Positions 25,420 through 34,367 of a stretch of DNA of 64,000 nucleotides are shown here, piece after piece. The stretch comes from Plantactinospora mayteni. GTDB taxonomy: Bacteria > Actinomycetota > Actinomycetes > Mycobacteriales > Micromonosporaceae. Positions within the stretch are counted from its first letter, which is position 1; each line of letters begins with the position of its first letter. The notes under the pieces were generated by a model. It ran no database searches. It was not told the DNA's origin and saw only the letters and a program-made list of their open reading frames with translations. The position numbers were made by a program, and so were the translations under genes. The stretch is taken from positions 62,001-126,000 of the forward strand of contig NZ_BONX01000052.1 of assembly GCF_016862935.1 (NCBI RefSeq), in the 5' to 3' direction.

Positions 25420-26232
25420 TCAGTCCGGCAACCAGGACAACGAGGCACCGCCGCAGATCACGAGATGCTGGCCAGTTATCGCGCCGGCGTCAGGGCCGAG
25501 GAGGAACGTGACCAGGCCCGCGACCTCCTCCGGACGGATCAGTCGGCCCAGTGGAGGTACTTTGGGCGGCGTACCGGACCGGGCGGGATCGTTCAGCATC
25601 GGGCTGTCAGTGGGGCCCGGCGCGACGACGTTCACGGTGATCCCGCGAGGCAGCAGCTCCATGGCCCACGACCGGGACAGCCCGACGAGCGCGGCCTTGG
25701 TGGCCGCGTAATGGCTCTTACCGGCAGCCCCTTCCCTGGTCCGGCTACCGATTAGGACCACCCGGCCGCCGGGCACGAGTTGCCCGCTGAGCGCGTTGAC
25801 GAGGTGACTGGCGGCGGCGACGTTCACCTGCCACATCGCGGCGGCGTCGGCCGGGTCCAAGGCACCGAGCCTAGCGGTACGTTGCAGACCGGCGGAGTGG
25901 ACGATGGCGTTGACGCCGCCGCTCACAGTTGTCAGGGTCTGGCCAAGCGCATCGAGGTCGGTCAGGTCGACGCGCAGCCAGGACCATCTGGGGTTGGCTG
26001 ACCCGCCGGTTTCAGCAGAGTGGCGCACCGTGCTGGGCGGCGGCCTTCGGGAGATTCCGGTGACCCGCCAACCCTCGGTCAACAGCCGGCGTACCACGGC
26101 GAGGCCGATTCCCGAGCTCGCCCCCGTCACTACCGCGTGCTTGCCGGCTGAGGTGCCGGGACTTCTGGTCGCCTGGGCGGGCTGCCCGAGGGTCGAGCCC
26201 GGACCACTAGCGCCGAAAGCTGCATTCGTCAT
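25420..26232 (-). CDS. short-chain dehydrogenase/reductase (SDR)
   Basis: 270 residues from ATG at 26232, with GGAAGG 9 bases upstream. The first 35 residues are a flexible extension. Classical SDR motifs follow: NAD(P) loop TGASSGIGLAV, an NAIVHSAG block, catalytic Ser in VVLIGSRTREG and Y-x3-K as HYAATKAAL. The C-terminus has VAPGPTDSPM and a GAITGQHLVICGG end typical of FabG-like members. The Arg after the nucleotide-binding strand (ISRRPPP) favours NADP(H). Substrate unknown. Separated from the upstream esterase gene by a strong hairpin. Confidence 0.88.
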   Translation of the reverse strand: MTNAAFGASGPGSTLGQPAQATRSPGTSAGKHAVVTGASSGIGLAVVRRLLTEGWRVTGISRRPPPSTVRHSAETGGSANPRWSWLRVDLTDLDALGQTLTTVSGGVNAIVHSAGLQRTARLGALDPADAAAMWQVNVAAASHLVNALSGQLVPGGRVVLIGSRTREGAAGKSHYAATKAALVGLSRSWAMELLPRGITVNVVAPGPTDSPMLNDPARSGTPPKVPPLGRLIRPEEVAGLVTFLLGPDAGAITGQHLVICGGASLSWLPD

Positions 26233-26290
26233 CAAATCGCCTTCCGGCATGAATCCTGAGATCGGGCTCCAGCCGAGCAGTCGGGCCGGT

Positions 26291-26326
26291 GGGTGGCCCC
26301 GAGGAGCGTGCTCCCCGGGGCCGCCC
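26291..26326 (-). terminator. strong GC-rich hairpin terminator
   Basis: A 17-bp inverted repeat (26291-26307 against 26310-26326) with two mismatches; the left arm contains GGCCCCGAGGAGC and the right arm GCTCCCCGGGGCC. It lies about 40 bases downstream of the esterase stop and upstream of the SDR start. No T-run, but the stem is the strongest in the window. Confidence 0.65.
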
Positions 26327-26364
26327 CCAGCACCAGCACATGACGTGTCTGCCCGGCTCGACCC

Positions 26365-28143
26365 CTACGGACCTACGTAGACGTTGTTTCCCTCCGCGTC
26401 CTTCTGCCACAGCTCGTACCAGTCCCAGATGAGCTCCATTTCCTCTGGAATGATGCTGTGACCACGGCCCTTTGTAACGGTGTAACGCACGACGTTCACC
26501 CCGTCCTCGTTGTTCCATTTTGAGGTGACGAAGCGACCGGACATTTCCTCCGAAGCTGCGGTGGTCGGGGTTCCGAGCGCATCATTCCGGTTGATCCAGT
26601 AGCTGATCATGCCGCCCACCGGCGGCGTCGACGGCTGGTAGGGCCAGAAGTCGAACTCCCCCATTGCCATGTAGTACGGTAGCGTTTCGCCGTCGTAGTT
26701 CGTCGATGTGGATGGGAACGACGTCGCGCCGACCGCAGTGAAGTTCTGCGAAAGCGCGAGGTTCCTGCCGACCGCCTGGGACATCGCGGCGCCGTTGGAC
26801 TGTCCACCGATGTAGACGCGGCTCTCATCGACGTTGTAGTTCGTCTTCAGCTCGTCCAGCAGCAGCCCGAAGAACGTGTGGTCGCTGCTGGTCGGAGCCG
26901 TAGCCCACGACGTCGCCCTCCCGTTGTTGGTCGAGGTCGGATGCACCAGGATGAAGCCTTCCCGGTCGGCGACCTCCCACCAGCGCGAGTAGTCGAACAT
27001 CATGTACATCGTCATGCCGGAGCCGTGCAGAGAGAACACGAGCGGCACGTCCTTGCCGCGCGCCGCGGCGACCTTGGCCTTGTGCGGCACGTAGACCAGG
27101 TACTCGCGAAGCCGTCCGTCGACCACCATCGTCTGGTAAGTGACGCCGAGCTCGTCGAGGTCCTGACGCGACCCGATGGTGTTGCCACCGACGTTGCCGC
27201 CGTAGCGGGTGTAGCTGGACAGGAAGTCATAGATCTTCTTGTCGAGTTGCCGCTCCTTCGGCTCGTTCTCGCGGATATTCTTCTTCTCCAGCACGCCCAC
27301 CGCGACCCGGGAGGTCTCAGCGACGTAGCCGTACAGCATGTTCGGCTTCTGCTCGAAGATCTTCCCGCCTTCGAACCCGGTGCCCTTCGAACTGGTCTGG
27401 TTGGCGTCCTTCCAGTAGTCGATGACGTCGTCCGACGCCTGGGACTGCCGGGAGTTGATGATCCAGACCGGCACGGGCACGTCGGCACTGGCGACCAGGT
27501 CGCCGTTCCAGTCCGGCGTGGGGTAGAAGTTGCTGTTCATCGAGGCCAGGTACTGCGTATCGATGTCACTGGCGTCGACGAACGCAGCCGCGGCAACCAG
27601 GATGGGGTCGTCCATGACGAGCTTCTGCAGGACCGACCCGGCGGTGTCGTAGCCGACCACGTAGTAGCTCTCCGACGGTTGGTACCAGTCACCGCGTCCG
27701 TCGACCCCGTTCGCGCCGATGTTGGTGTAGGCGGTCTCGATGTAGGACTGCTCCTCAGCGGCCGTCCCCCACTCACCGGACGCGCCCGGCTCGAGCACGT
27801 AGAGGACCAGCTTCTCCTTGTCCGCACGTTCGATCCAGCCGCTCTTCGCCAGCCAGCTCACGGTCTCTTCACCCTCAGGTGTATTCAGGACCACGATGTA
27901 GCTGCCCAGGTAGGCGTCCTTCGAGGCATAGATCTTCGCTGTACGACCTCCGGTCCCCGCCACCGTCCGCTCGAACAGACCGCTGACTCCCATCCTGATG
28001 CCTCTCATGGGGTCGTACGCCGGAACCGTCGTCTCGAGCGTTCGCACCTCAGGCGGTTCCGGCTGCGCCGGCGGGCCGGCGTGCGCTATCCCAGGGGTCA
28101 GCACGGCGGTGGCCAGCAGCACAGACATGACAGCCTTTCGCAT
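26365..28143 (-). CDS. secreted PHB-depolymerase-like esterase
   Basis: 592 residues. The ATG at 28143 is 6 bases after GGAGG. A Sec signal peptide (MRKAVMSVLLATAVLTPGIAHA) is followed by two parts: about 40-330, a domain with EGEETVSWLAKSGW and YYVVGYDTAGS, and about 350-590, an alpha/beta hydrolase of the PHB depolymerase/feruloyl esterase type. The latter has oxyanion segment LVFSLHGSG, lipase box GGQSNGA with nucleophile Ser, a probable acid in GEFDFWPY and His in KGRGHSI. Base composition looks less GC-rich than neighbours, hinting at transfer. The polymer substrate is unknown. Confidence 0.85.
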   Translation of the reverse strand: MRKAVMSVLLATAVLTPGIAHAGPPAQPEPPEVRTLETTVPAYDPMRGIRMGVSGLFERTVAGTGGRTAKIYASKDAYLGSYIVVLNTPEGEETVSWLAKSGWIERADKEKLVLYVLEPGASGEWGTAAEEQSYIETAYTNIGANGVDGRGDWYQPSESYYVVGYDTAGSVLQKLVMDDPILVAAAAFVDASDIDTQYLASMNSNFYPTPDWNGDLVASADVPVPVWIINSRQSQASDDVIDYWKDANQTSSKGTGFEGGKIFEQKPNMLYGYVAETSRVAVGVLEKKNIRENEPKERQLDKKIYDFLSSYTRYGGNVGGNTIGSRQDLDELGVTYQTMVVDGRLREYLVYVPHKAKVAAARGKDVPLVFSLHGSGMTMYMMFDYSRWWEVADREGFILVHPTSTNNGRATSWATAPTSSDHTFFGLLLDELKTNYNVDESRVYIGGQSNGAAMSQAVGRNLALSQNFTAVGATSFPSTSTNYDGETLPYYMAMGEFDFWPYQPSTPPVGGMISYWINRNDALGTPTTAASEEMSGRFVTSKWNNEDGVNVVRYTVTKGRGHSIIPEEMELIWDWYELWQKDAEGNNVYVGP

Positions 28144-28514
28144 TGTCATCCTCCAATCTTCGACGTGTCGCGTAGGCAGAATTGATCCTGTCCCAGCCTT
28201 CTTCATACGCACTCGTGGCGAATCGGCAGATCGATGCCAGGCAGGAACCCGTGGAATCGCGGGCGCGCATCTGTCAATTCGTCGAATTGTTCGCTGAGTG
28301 GCGAGTGTCGAGGATCAACTGGGTTGAGTGGGTGTTCGAAAAGGTCATGGCCCACCGTGCCGCCCCCTGGTGAGGGCGCGTTATCGGACGCCGTCTGGGT
28401 CTCGGCCCGCTACGGGTGGCCTTCTCGAACACCTTCTAGGGTCGCGGGGTTACCGCGTGGCCGATGGTCTGGGCGGGGGTGTCGCCCTGAGCCGGTTCGG
28501 GCCCTCGGCGCCGG
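28144..28514. other. intergenic region with an IS-like inverted repeat, no gene
   Basis: 371 bases without a supported gene. It holds the esterase promoter, a 14-bp inverted repeat pair (see 28331-28433) and the 3' flank of the BNR gene. Short frames here match nothing I recognise. Confidence 0.5.
28331..28433. repeat. 103-bp MITE-like or insertion-sequence remnant with 14-bp inverted ends
   Basis: Left end GGTGTTCGAAAAGG (28331-28344) and right end CCTTCTCGAACACC (28420-28433) are reverse complements with one mismatch. The interior is too short to encode a transposase. The pattern fits a miniature element or the joined ends of a deleted insertion sequence. No target duplication is obvious. 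Confidence 0.45.
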
Positions 28515-29759
28515 TCACCGAGGTGCCCAGCCGATCTGATCTGCTCGCAGCCGGACGTGTTTGATCGCCTGTCGGTAATAGGTGAACGCAACGTGCAGAT
28601 CCCCGTCCGCTGTCTGCTGCACGGACGGATAGGAGTACTCGCGGTTGAGGCCGTCCCGGGAGTTGTTCGTCAGGCAGTAGCCGTCGCCGACCTCCAGGTC
28701 CCGGCGTACCGGCCAGGTGGCTCCGTCGTCGGTGGAGAAGGTGAGGGACAGGGGCGCGCGAGGCGCTCCCCAGAAGGCGGTCGGGTCCCCCGGCACCTGC
28801 GGCGGCCCGGCGACTGTCGGCTGCCGTTCGCCGACGGTGTGGCCGGGCGGCTCCGCGAGTCCGTCGTCGTCGATCTCGTCGTAGAGGGAGACCCGCCGGT
28901 CGGTCGCGTTGGCGGCGCTGCTGTGGTTGTAGACGAGTGCCAGCCGGCCGCCGGCCAGCCGGACGTACTGGATCGACGAGTTGTTGTTCGGCAACCCGGT
29001 CGGGGTCGGTGCCGACCAGGTCTCGCCCCCGTCGTCGGAGCGGCTGGCGTAGACGAAGTCCGCCCAGCGGCTGCGGAACAGCGCCCGCAGGGAGCCGTCG
29101 TCGGCCGGTTGGATGTTCATGTGTACGCATCCGGTGCTGTGCGGCACCGGGATGTCCCGCCAGCTGCGCCCCTGGTCGTCGGAGATCATGACCGAGCTGG
29201 TGTCGTGGTCGCCGACCCACTTGCGGCCAGGCGTACGAACACAGTGGAACACCGGCAACAGCCAACGTCCGGAGTCGAGCACCAGGATCGGCTGGCGGAC
29301 GAATACTCCGCCCTCATCGGTGGCTGGGAACAGCGTCCGGGTGGGAGACCAGGTGTGGCCGTCGTCGGTCGAGACCCGGTAGCGGATCTCGGAGGTGTCC
29401 TGGTTGCCCGCGAGCTGAGCGGTGTGGAGCAGCCACAGGTCTCCGGTCGGTGCGGGGAACAGGACGGGATTCTGCTCGGAGCGGGTCGGGTCGTCGGAGA
29501 GCTGTACCGGCGTGGACCAGGTGTCGGAGCCGGCGGTCAACCGGGACATCCAGATCGAGATGTCGGCCACCCCTTCCTGTGTACCGCCGAACCAGACGCA
29601 GCCGAGGTCCCCGTTGGCCAGCGGCATCAGGTTGGCGGAGTGGTTCTGCACGGCGGGGACGGGCAGGAAGGCATCGGCCCGGCCGGGTTGGTCGGTCCGG
29701 TCCCGGAGCACGCCATCGGTGCGCAACCGGTCGGGTGTGGTGGAAAGGGGTGTGGCCAC
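28515..29759 (-). CDS. BNR/Asp-box repeat protein of the sialidase-like superfamily (no signal peptide)
   Basis: 414 residues from GTG at 29759, preceded by AAGGAG; a GTG at 29786 overlapping the aldolase stop is an alternative. At least four Asp-boxes (STDDGHTWSP, SDDQGRSWRD, SDDGGETWSA, STDDGATWPV) mark a six-bladed propeller. The usual sialidase Arg-Ile-Pro motif near the N-terminus is not seen, and there is no secretion signal, so it probably acts in the cytosol on imported oligosaccharides and need not be a true sialidase. Encoded at the end of the sugar-acid operon. Confidence 0.8.
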   Translation of the reverse strand: MATPLSTTPDRLRTDGVLRDRTDQPGRADAFLPVPAVQNHSANLMPLANGDLGCVWFGGTQEGVADISIWMSRLTAGSDTWSTPVQLSDDPTRSEQNPVLFPAPTGDLWLLHTAQLAGNQDTSEIRYRVSTDDGHTWSPTRTLFPATDEGGVFVRQPILVLDSGRWLLPVFHCVRTPGRKWVGDHDTSSVMISDDQGRSWRDIPVPHSTGCVHMNIQPADDGSLRALFRSRWADFVYASRSDDGGETWSAPTPTGLPNNNSSIQYVRLAGGRLALVYNHSSAANATDRRVSLYDEIDDDGLAEPPGHTVGERQPTVAGPPQVPGDPTAFWGAPRAPLSLTFSTDDGATWPVRRDLEVGDGYCLTNNSRDGLNREYSYPSVQQTADGDLHVAFTYYRQAIKHVRLRADQIGWAPR

Positions 29760-29782
29760 GGACGTCTCCTTGGGTGCCGGTG

Positions 29783-30559
29783 TCACGGGTGCGGGCGGCT
29801 GGCACGGACGGTGCCGAGGTGGGCGCGTGCGGCCTGTTCCAGGTGCACCAGATCGGAGGAGACGCTGGCGAAGGTGTACCCCTCGGCGAGCCGCTTGGCG
29901 GCGTTCTCCCCGTCCGGAGTGTGTATCCCGGCGGCCACCCCCGCGTCGGCGGCGGCCTCCCGGATCCGTACCAGAGCCGCCTCGAACACCTCGGCCACGG
30001 CGGGATCGTTCGGGTACGCCCCACCCACGGCGAGGCAGAGATCGGATGGCCCGACATAGACCCCGTCCAGACCGCGGGTACGGCAGATCTCCTCGACGTT
30101 CTCCAGACCGGCCGGCGTCTCGATCATCGCGAGGACCAGGGTGGTGGCGTCGGCCTCGGCCGGCTTCGGTCCGATCCTCAGGGCCGAACGCATCGGTCCG
30201 TAGGAGCGCCGGCCGGCGGGCGGGTAGCGGGTGGCGGCGACCGCCTCGGCCGCCTGCTCGGCGGAGTCGACGAGCGGGACGATCACGCCGGTGGCGCCCG
30301 CGTCGAGCGCCCGACCGATCGGGGCCGGATCGTTGGCCTCGACCCGGACCAGCCCGACCGAGGTGCCGCCCGCGTCGATCGCGGTCAGCCCGGCGAGGAG
30401 TCCGGAGTAGCCGAGCAGCCCGTGCTGGCCGTCCAGGCAGACGTAGTCGTACCCGATGCGGGCGATCCGCTCGGTGGCGACCGGCGAGTCGAGGGTCACC
30501 CAGTAGCCGACGACCTGTTCCCGGGCCCTGATCCGGGTAGCGAACTCGAGGGGGTTCAT
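29783..30559 (-). CDS. HpcH/HpaI-family class II aldolase
   Basis: 258 residues from ATG at 30559 with GGAG 7 bases upstream. TIM-barrel family signatures: YDYVCLDGQHG (the DxQHG subgroup, where HpaI itself has DGEH), IVPLVDSAEQA, metal-ligand Glu in LAMIETPAGLENV and Asp in VYVGPSDLCLAVG. Enzymes of this family cleave 2-keto-3-deoxy sugar acids or 4-hydroxy-2-oxo acids to pyruvate or an alpha-keto product plus an aldehyde. Neighbours suggest a sugar-acid substrate; the exact one is unknown. Confidence 0.88.
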   Translation of the reverse strand: MNPLEFATRIRAREQVVGYWVTLDSPVATERIARIGYDYVCLDGQHGLLGYSGLLAGLTAIDAGGTSVGLVRVEANDPAPIGRALDAGATGVIVPLVDSAEQAAEAVAATRYPPAGRRSYGPMRSALRIGPKPAEADATTLVLAMIETPAGLENVEEICRTRGLDGVYVGPSDLCLAVGGAYPNDPAVAEVFEAALVRIREAAADAGVAAGIHTPDGENAAKRLAEGYTFASVSSDLVHLEQAARAHLGTVRASRPHP

Positions 30560-30572
30560 CACAACTCCAAAC

Positions 30573-31607
30573 TCACCGGTTGTACGCGGGCATCGGGCCA
30601 CGGAGGCGGGTGCCGACGGCGTCGCAGGCGTCGATCACATCGCTGGGCAGCGGGCCGGCCTGGGCCGCGGCGAGGTTGGCGCTCAACTGCTCCTCGTTGG
30701 AGGCGCCGAGCAGCAGCGCGTCCACTCCGTCCCGCCCGAGCAGCCAGCGCAGGGACAGTTCCACCAGACCGATGCCCGACTCCCCGGCGACCCGGGCGAG
30801 CGCGGTGACCGCCTCGAAGAGCTGCGGGTCCCAGTAGCGCTGCCGGTACATGCCGGCGAGCCGAGAGTCGCCGAACCGGCCGCTGCTCGGCTCCTCGCCG
30901 AGGTGGTGCCGCCCGGTGAGGAGGCCACCGGCGAGCGGGTTGTAGACCATGGTCAGCAGCCCGCCGATGGGCGCGAACTCCAGGTACTCCTCCTCGACCC
31001 GGCGGGCGACGAGGTTGTAGAGCTGCTGGGCGACGACCGGGCGAGGCGCCCCCACCGCCTCGGCGGCGTGGTTGACTTCCGCGATCTGCCAGGCGGCGAA
31101 GTTGGACACTCCGAGCGCCCGGATCTTTCCCTCGGTGACCAGGTCCGCGACGGCACCGAGCGTCTCCCGGATCGGGGTACGCCGGTCCGGCTGGTGCAGG
31201 TAGAACAGGTCGACGTGGTCCACCTTCAACCGCCGGAGGCTGCCGTCGAGACTGGCCCGCAGGCCGGGCGCGGAGAGCGGGGCGTGGTCACCGTGGTCGG
31301 GGTGGGGCATGCCGGCCTTGGTGGCCAGCACGATCCGGTCCCGTCGGCCGGGGAGCAGGTCACCGAGGAGATCCTCGGTGACGCCTGTGGCGTAGGCGTT
31401 GGCGGTGTCCACCCCGGTCATCCCGGCGTCCAGAGCCAGGTCCAGCAGCCGAGCCGCGCCCGTGGCGTCCACGGTGTCGCCGAAGGTCATGGTGCCCAGC
31501 ACGAGCCGGGACAGCGGTACGTCGACGCCGGGCAGCCGCGCCGACGGCGCACTCGTGGTGTCGGGCGGGCTCGTCGGCTGGTCGGCCCGTGGGGGAAGAC
31601 TCGTCAT
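30573..31607 (-). CDS. aldo/keto reductase
   Basis: 344 residues from ATG at 31607, overlapping the ABC ATPase stop by 4 bases. TIM-barrel AKR with the catalytic tetrad visible: Asp and Tyr in GVDTANAYATG, Lys in LATKAGMP and His in FYLHQPDRR. The RALGVSNFAAWQI block and C-terminal LLGASNEEQL NADP-binding segment are typical. The first 27 residues are a Pro/Ser-rich extension. Located between the importer and the aldolase, it probably reduces or oxidises a sugar intermediate. Confidence 0.9.
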   Translation of the reverse strand: MTSLPPRADQPTSPPDTTSAPSARLPGVDVPLSRLVLGTMTFGDTVDATGAARLLDLALDAGMTGVDTANAYATGVTEDLLGDLLPGRRDRIVLATKAGMPHPDHGDHAPLSAPGLRASLDGSLRRLKVDHVDLFYLHQPDRRTPIRETLGAVADLVTEGKIRALGVSNFAAWQIAEVNHAAEAVGAPRPVVAQQLYNLVARRVEEEYLEFAPIGGLLTMVYNPLAGGLLTGRHHLGEEPSSGRFGDSRLAGMYRQRYWDPQLFEAVTALARVAGESGIGLVELSLRWLLGRDGVDALLLGASNEEQLSANLAAAQAGPLPSDVIDACDAVGTRLRGPMPAYNR

Positions 31608-32479
31608 CGGGCTGCTTCCTGGGCTGTCTCCGGACGGGCGTCGCCGGCCGTCGCCTCCGGTGGTCGCGTGCCGGCCCGGACCATGGCCCGGGGCTTTCGC
31701 CCGCGCATGGTGGTCGGATCGAGGGCGGCCCGCCGCAACGCCCGCGTCACCTGCGCACGCGGGGAGGTGAGGACGTCGGTGGTGGCGCCGCTCTCGACGA
31801 CCTTTCCCTCGCTCATCACGACGATGTTCCGGCTGAGCTGCCGGACCACGCCGAGGTTGTGCGAGATGATCATGTACGCCAGATGTGTCTCCGCCTGGAT
31901 CTGCCGCAGCAACTCCAGCACCTGCGCCTGCACCGAGACGTCCAGAGCGCTGGTCGCCTCATCGCACACCAGCAGCTCGGGTCGGCTCGCCAGCGCACGG
32001 GCAATGCCGATCCGCTGCCGCTGCCCGCCGGAGAACTCGGCCGGTCGGCGGTGCAACGCGCTGCTCGGCAGACCGACCAGATCGATCAGCCGGGCGGCCT
32101 CCGCCGCCCGTCCGTTCCGGGAGCGCACGCCGCGCAGCCGCAGTGGCTCGGCGACGATGTCCTGCGCGGACAGGTGCGGGTCGAGCGAGCCGTACGGGTC
32201 CTGGAAAACCATCTGGATTCTGGACCGGAGTGGTCGGAGCTGCCGTTCGTTGAGCCGGGCGATGTCCGTACCGTCGACCAGGATGCGTCCGGCGGTGGGG
32301 GTGAGCAGTCGCACGATGGAGCGGGCGACGGTGGACTTGCCACAGCCGGACTCGCCGACGATGCCGAGCGTTTCGCCGCGCGCGACGGTGAAGCTGACGT
32401 TGTCGACCGCCCGGAAGGTGCCGTGCGGTACGGGATAGTCGACCACCAGCCCGTCGACTTCGAGGAATGGACGGGTCAT
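31604..32479 (-). CDS. peptide/opine-type ABC importer ATPase 2 (DppF/OppF-like)
   Basis: 291 residues from ATG at 32479. Walker A GESGCGKSTVAR, Q-loop MVFQDPYGSLDP, signature FSGGQRQRIGIARAL, Walker B LLVCDEATSALD and IISHNLGVV. The C-terminus has an Arg-rich tail (RALRRAALDPTTMRGRK) instead of the usual short OppF zinc/Cys tail. Overlaps its neighbours on both sides by 4 bases, so expression is tightly coupled. Confidence 0.92.
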   Translation of the reverse strand: MTRPFLEVDGLVVDYPVPHGTFRAVDNVSFTVARGETLGIVGESGCGKSTVARSIVRLLTPTAGRILVDGTDIARLNERQLRPLRSRIQMVFQDPYGSLDPHLSAQDIVAEPLRLRGVRSRNGRAAEAARLIDLVGLPSSALHRRPAEFSGGQRQRIGIARALASRPELLVCDEATSALDVSVQAQVLELLRQIQAETHLAYMIISHNLGVVRQLSRNIVVMSEGKVVESGATTDVLTSPRAQVTRALRRAALDPTTMRGRKPRAMVRAGTRPPEATAGDARPETAQEAAR

Positions 32480-33438
32480 CGGGTTTCTCCCGTCTCGGCC
32501 GACGCCGTCGCCGATCTCCCGGCCGGCGCTGCGGCACCGGCATCCGGATCCTCGTCCCAGCTGCCCAGCGTGGGCACCGCCGCCAGCAGGGCGCGGGTGT
32601 AGTCGTCCCGTGGTTCGCCCACGACCTGCTCCACCTCACCCGACTCGACGAACCGACCGTCCCGCATGACGTACACGCGGTCCGAGACGAGCCGGGCCAC
32701 GCCGAGATCATGGGTGATCATGAGGATGCCGACGCCGCTGTTCTCCTGTAGATCCAGCAGCAGGTCGAGGATTCCGGCCTGGACGGTCACGTCCAGGGCC
32801 GAGGTGGGCTCGTCGGCCACCAACAGGACGGGCTCGCCGGCCAGCGCGATGGCGATGATCACCCGTTGCAGCATGCCGCCGGAGAGTTGGTACGGATAGC
32901 TGGACAGTTGCCGCCGGGGGTGGGGAATGCGTACCTGTTCCAGCAGGTGAACGGCTCGGTCGGTGGCCGCGGCCCGGGACAGCTCGGGGCGCCGCAGCCG
33001 GACCGCCTCGACGAGTTGCCGGCCGATGGTGTGCACCGGGCTGAGCGCGGTCATCGGGTCCTGCGGGATGAGTGAGACCGTCCGGCCCCGGATCTTCTCG
33101 ATGGCTCGGGGCTCGGCGATCACGTCGACACCCTGGAACTGGACGGTGCCGGAGATGACGGCGAGGCCGGGTGGAAGCAGGCGCAGGATGCCCATCGCCG
33201 TGGTGGACTTGCCCGATCCGGACTCGCCGATGATGGTCACCGTCTCGCCCCGGTGGATGGTGAAGGTGATGCCGTCGACGGTACGGATCACGCCCGCCTC
33301 GGTGATGAGTTCGATCTGCAGGTCCGCCACCGTGAGCAAGGGCGTACCCGTTGCGCCGGTGGCGGTGGGTTGCCCGGCGGCGTTGGTTGTTCCGCTGTCG
33401 CCTCCGGCGGTTGCCGCGGCGATCTTGGTGGCCGTCAT
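32476..33438 (-). CDS. peptide/opine-type ABC importer ATPase 1 (DppD/OppD-like)
   Basis: 320 residues from ATG at 33438. A Thr/Ala/Gly-rich N-terminal extension of about 30 residues precedes the ATPase. Walker A GESGSGKSTTAMG, Q-loop SLIPQDPMTALSP, signature LSGGMLQRVIIAIAL, Walker B LLVADEPTSALD and MITHDLGVARL are intact. C-terminal DDYTRALLAAVP is the conserved OppD/F dimer tail. Pairs with the DppF-like ATPase. Confidence 0.92.
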   Translation of the reverse strand: MTATKIAAATAGGDSGTTNAAGQPTATGATGTPLLTVADLQIELITEAGVIRTVDGITFTIHRGETVTIIGESGSGKSTTAMGILRLLPPGLAVISGTVQFQGVDVIAEPRAIEKIRGRTVSLIPQDPMTALSPVHTIGRQLVEAVRLRRPELSRAAATDRAVHLLEQVRIPHPRRQLSSYPYQLSGGMLQRVIIAIALAGEPVLLVADEPTSALDVTVQAGILDLLLDLQENSGVGILMITHDLGVARLVSDRVYVMRDGRFVESGEVEQVVGEPRDDYTRALLAAVPTLGSWDEDPDAGAAAPAGRSATASAETGETR

Positions 33439-34367
33439 GTGTCACTTCCCTTCCGGCGGCGTACCCGGTCGCGCAACCCGTCGCCGAACAGGTTCACCCC
33501 GACCACCAGGATGGCGATCACCAGTCCGGGCATGGTCACCAGCCACCACGACGTGGTGACGAAGTCCTGGCCGTCGGAGATGATCCGGCCCCAGGTCGCG
33601 AACGGCCGCTGCGGACCGGCGCCGAGATAGCTCAGCGCGCTCTCCAGCAGTACCGCCTGGGCCAGCAGCAGCAGGACCACCACGGTGGCCCGCTTGATGA
33701 CGTTCGGCAGGACGTGCCGGACCAGGATGGCGATCCGGTGCAGGCCGAGCACCCGGGCCGCGGCAACGTACGGCTTCTCCCGCTCGACCAGCACGAGCGA
33801 GCGGGTCAGCCGGGCGACCTCGGGCCACTGGGCGACCGCGATAACGAAGGTGATCACCGGAATCGACGAGCCGAAGAGGGCCACCACCAGCAGCAGCATC
33901 ATCAGCAGCGGCAGGGAGAGCTGGGCTTCGAGCAGCCGGGACACGGCCGAGTCGACCCAGCCGCCGAGGAAGCCGGCCGCCGATCCGGCGACGATCCCGA
34001 TGATTCCCGAGACGACGACGGCGAGCACGCCGACGGTGAGGGAGACCTGACCGCCGTGCAGGATCCGGGAGAGCAGGTCGCGGCCGAGCTGGTCGGTGCC
34101 GAGTAGATGCCCGCCGGTGAGCGGCGGCAGCAGCCGGGCAGTGAGTTGCTGCTGGTCCGGTCCAGGGAGCGGCAGGACGTTGGCCAGCGCCACTGGCAGG
34201 ATCACCAGGAGCGCGCAGGTCGCGCCGATCCACATCTTCGCGTGCGCGCTGCGCCGCTGCCGGGTCGCGGTGGCCCGGCTCAACTGCTTCGCGGTCACCA
34301 TGCTGGGCCGGTCGGCCGCCAGCGCCGCTGTGGCGGAGGAGGTGGAGGTCGCGGTGTCGGTGCTCAC
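33435..34367 (-). CDS. peptide/opine-type ABC importer permease (DppC-like)
   Basis: 310 residues from GTG at 34367, overlapping the DppB-like stop by 4 bases. The N-terminus is Ser/Thr-rich, then about six membrane helices. Family blocks: HLLGTDQLGRDLLSRILHG near 95, and EAA loop YVAAARVLGLHRIAILVRHVLPN. The longer in-frame extension upstream of 34367 overlaps the DppB gene and is not coding. Confidence 0.92.
   Translation of the reverse strand: MSTDTATSTSSATAALAADRPSMVTAKQLSRATATRQRRSAHAKMWIGATCALLVILPVALANVLPLPGPDQQQLTARLLPPLTGGHLLGTDQLGRDLLSRILHGGQVSLTVGVLAVVVSGIIGIVAGSAAGFLGGWVDSAVSRLLEAQLSLPLLMMLLLVVALFGSSIPVITFVIAVAQWPEVARLTRSLVLVEREKPYVAAARVLGLHRIAILVRHVLPNVIKRATVVVLLLLAQAVLLESALSYLGAGPQRPFATWGRIISDGQDFVTTSWWLVTMPGLVIAILVVGVNLFGDGLRDRVRRRKGSDT

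Noticed and set aside
26878-28185. A 435-codon plus-strand open frame opposite the esterase
   Set aside because: No motif and no start signal; the minus strand has signal peptide, lipase box and terminator.
28515-29759. Sialic acid catabolic cluster
   Set aside because: The BNR protein lacks signal peptide and RIP motif, and no nanA, nanE, nanK or nagAB gene is present.
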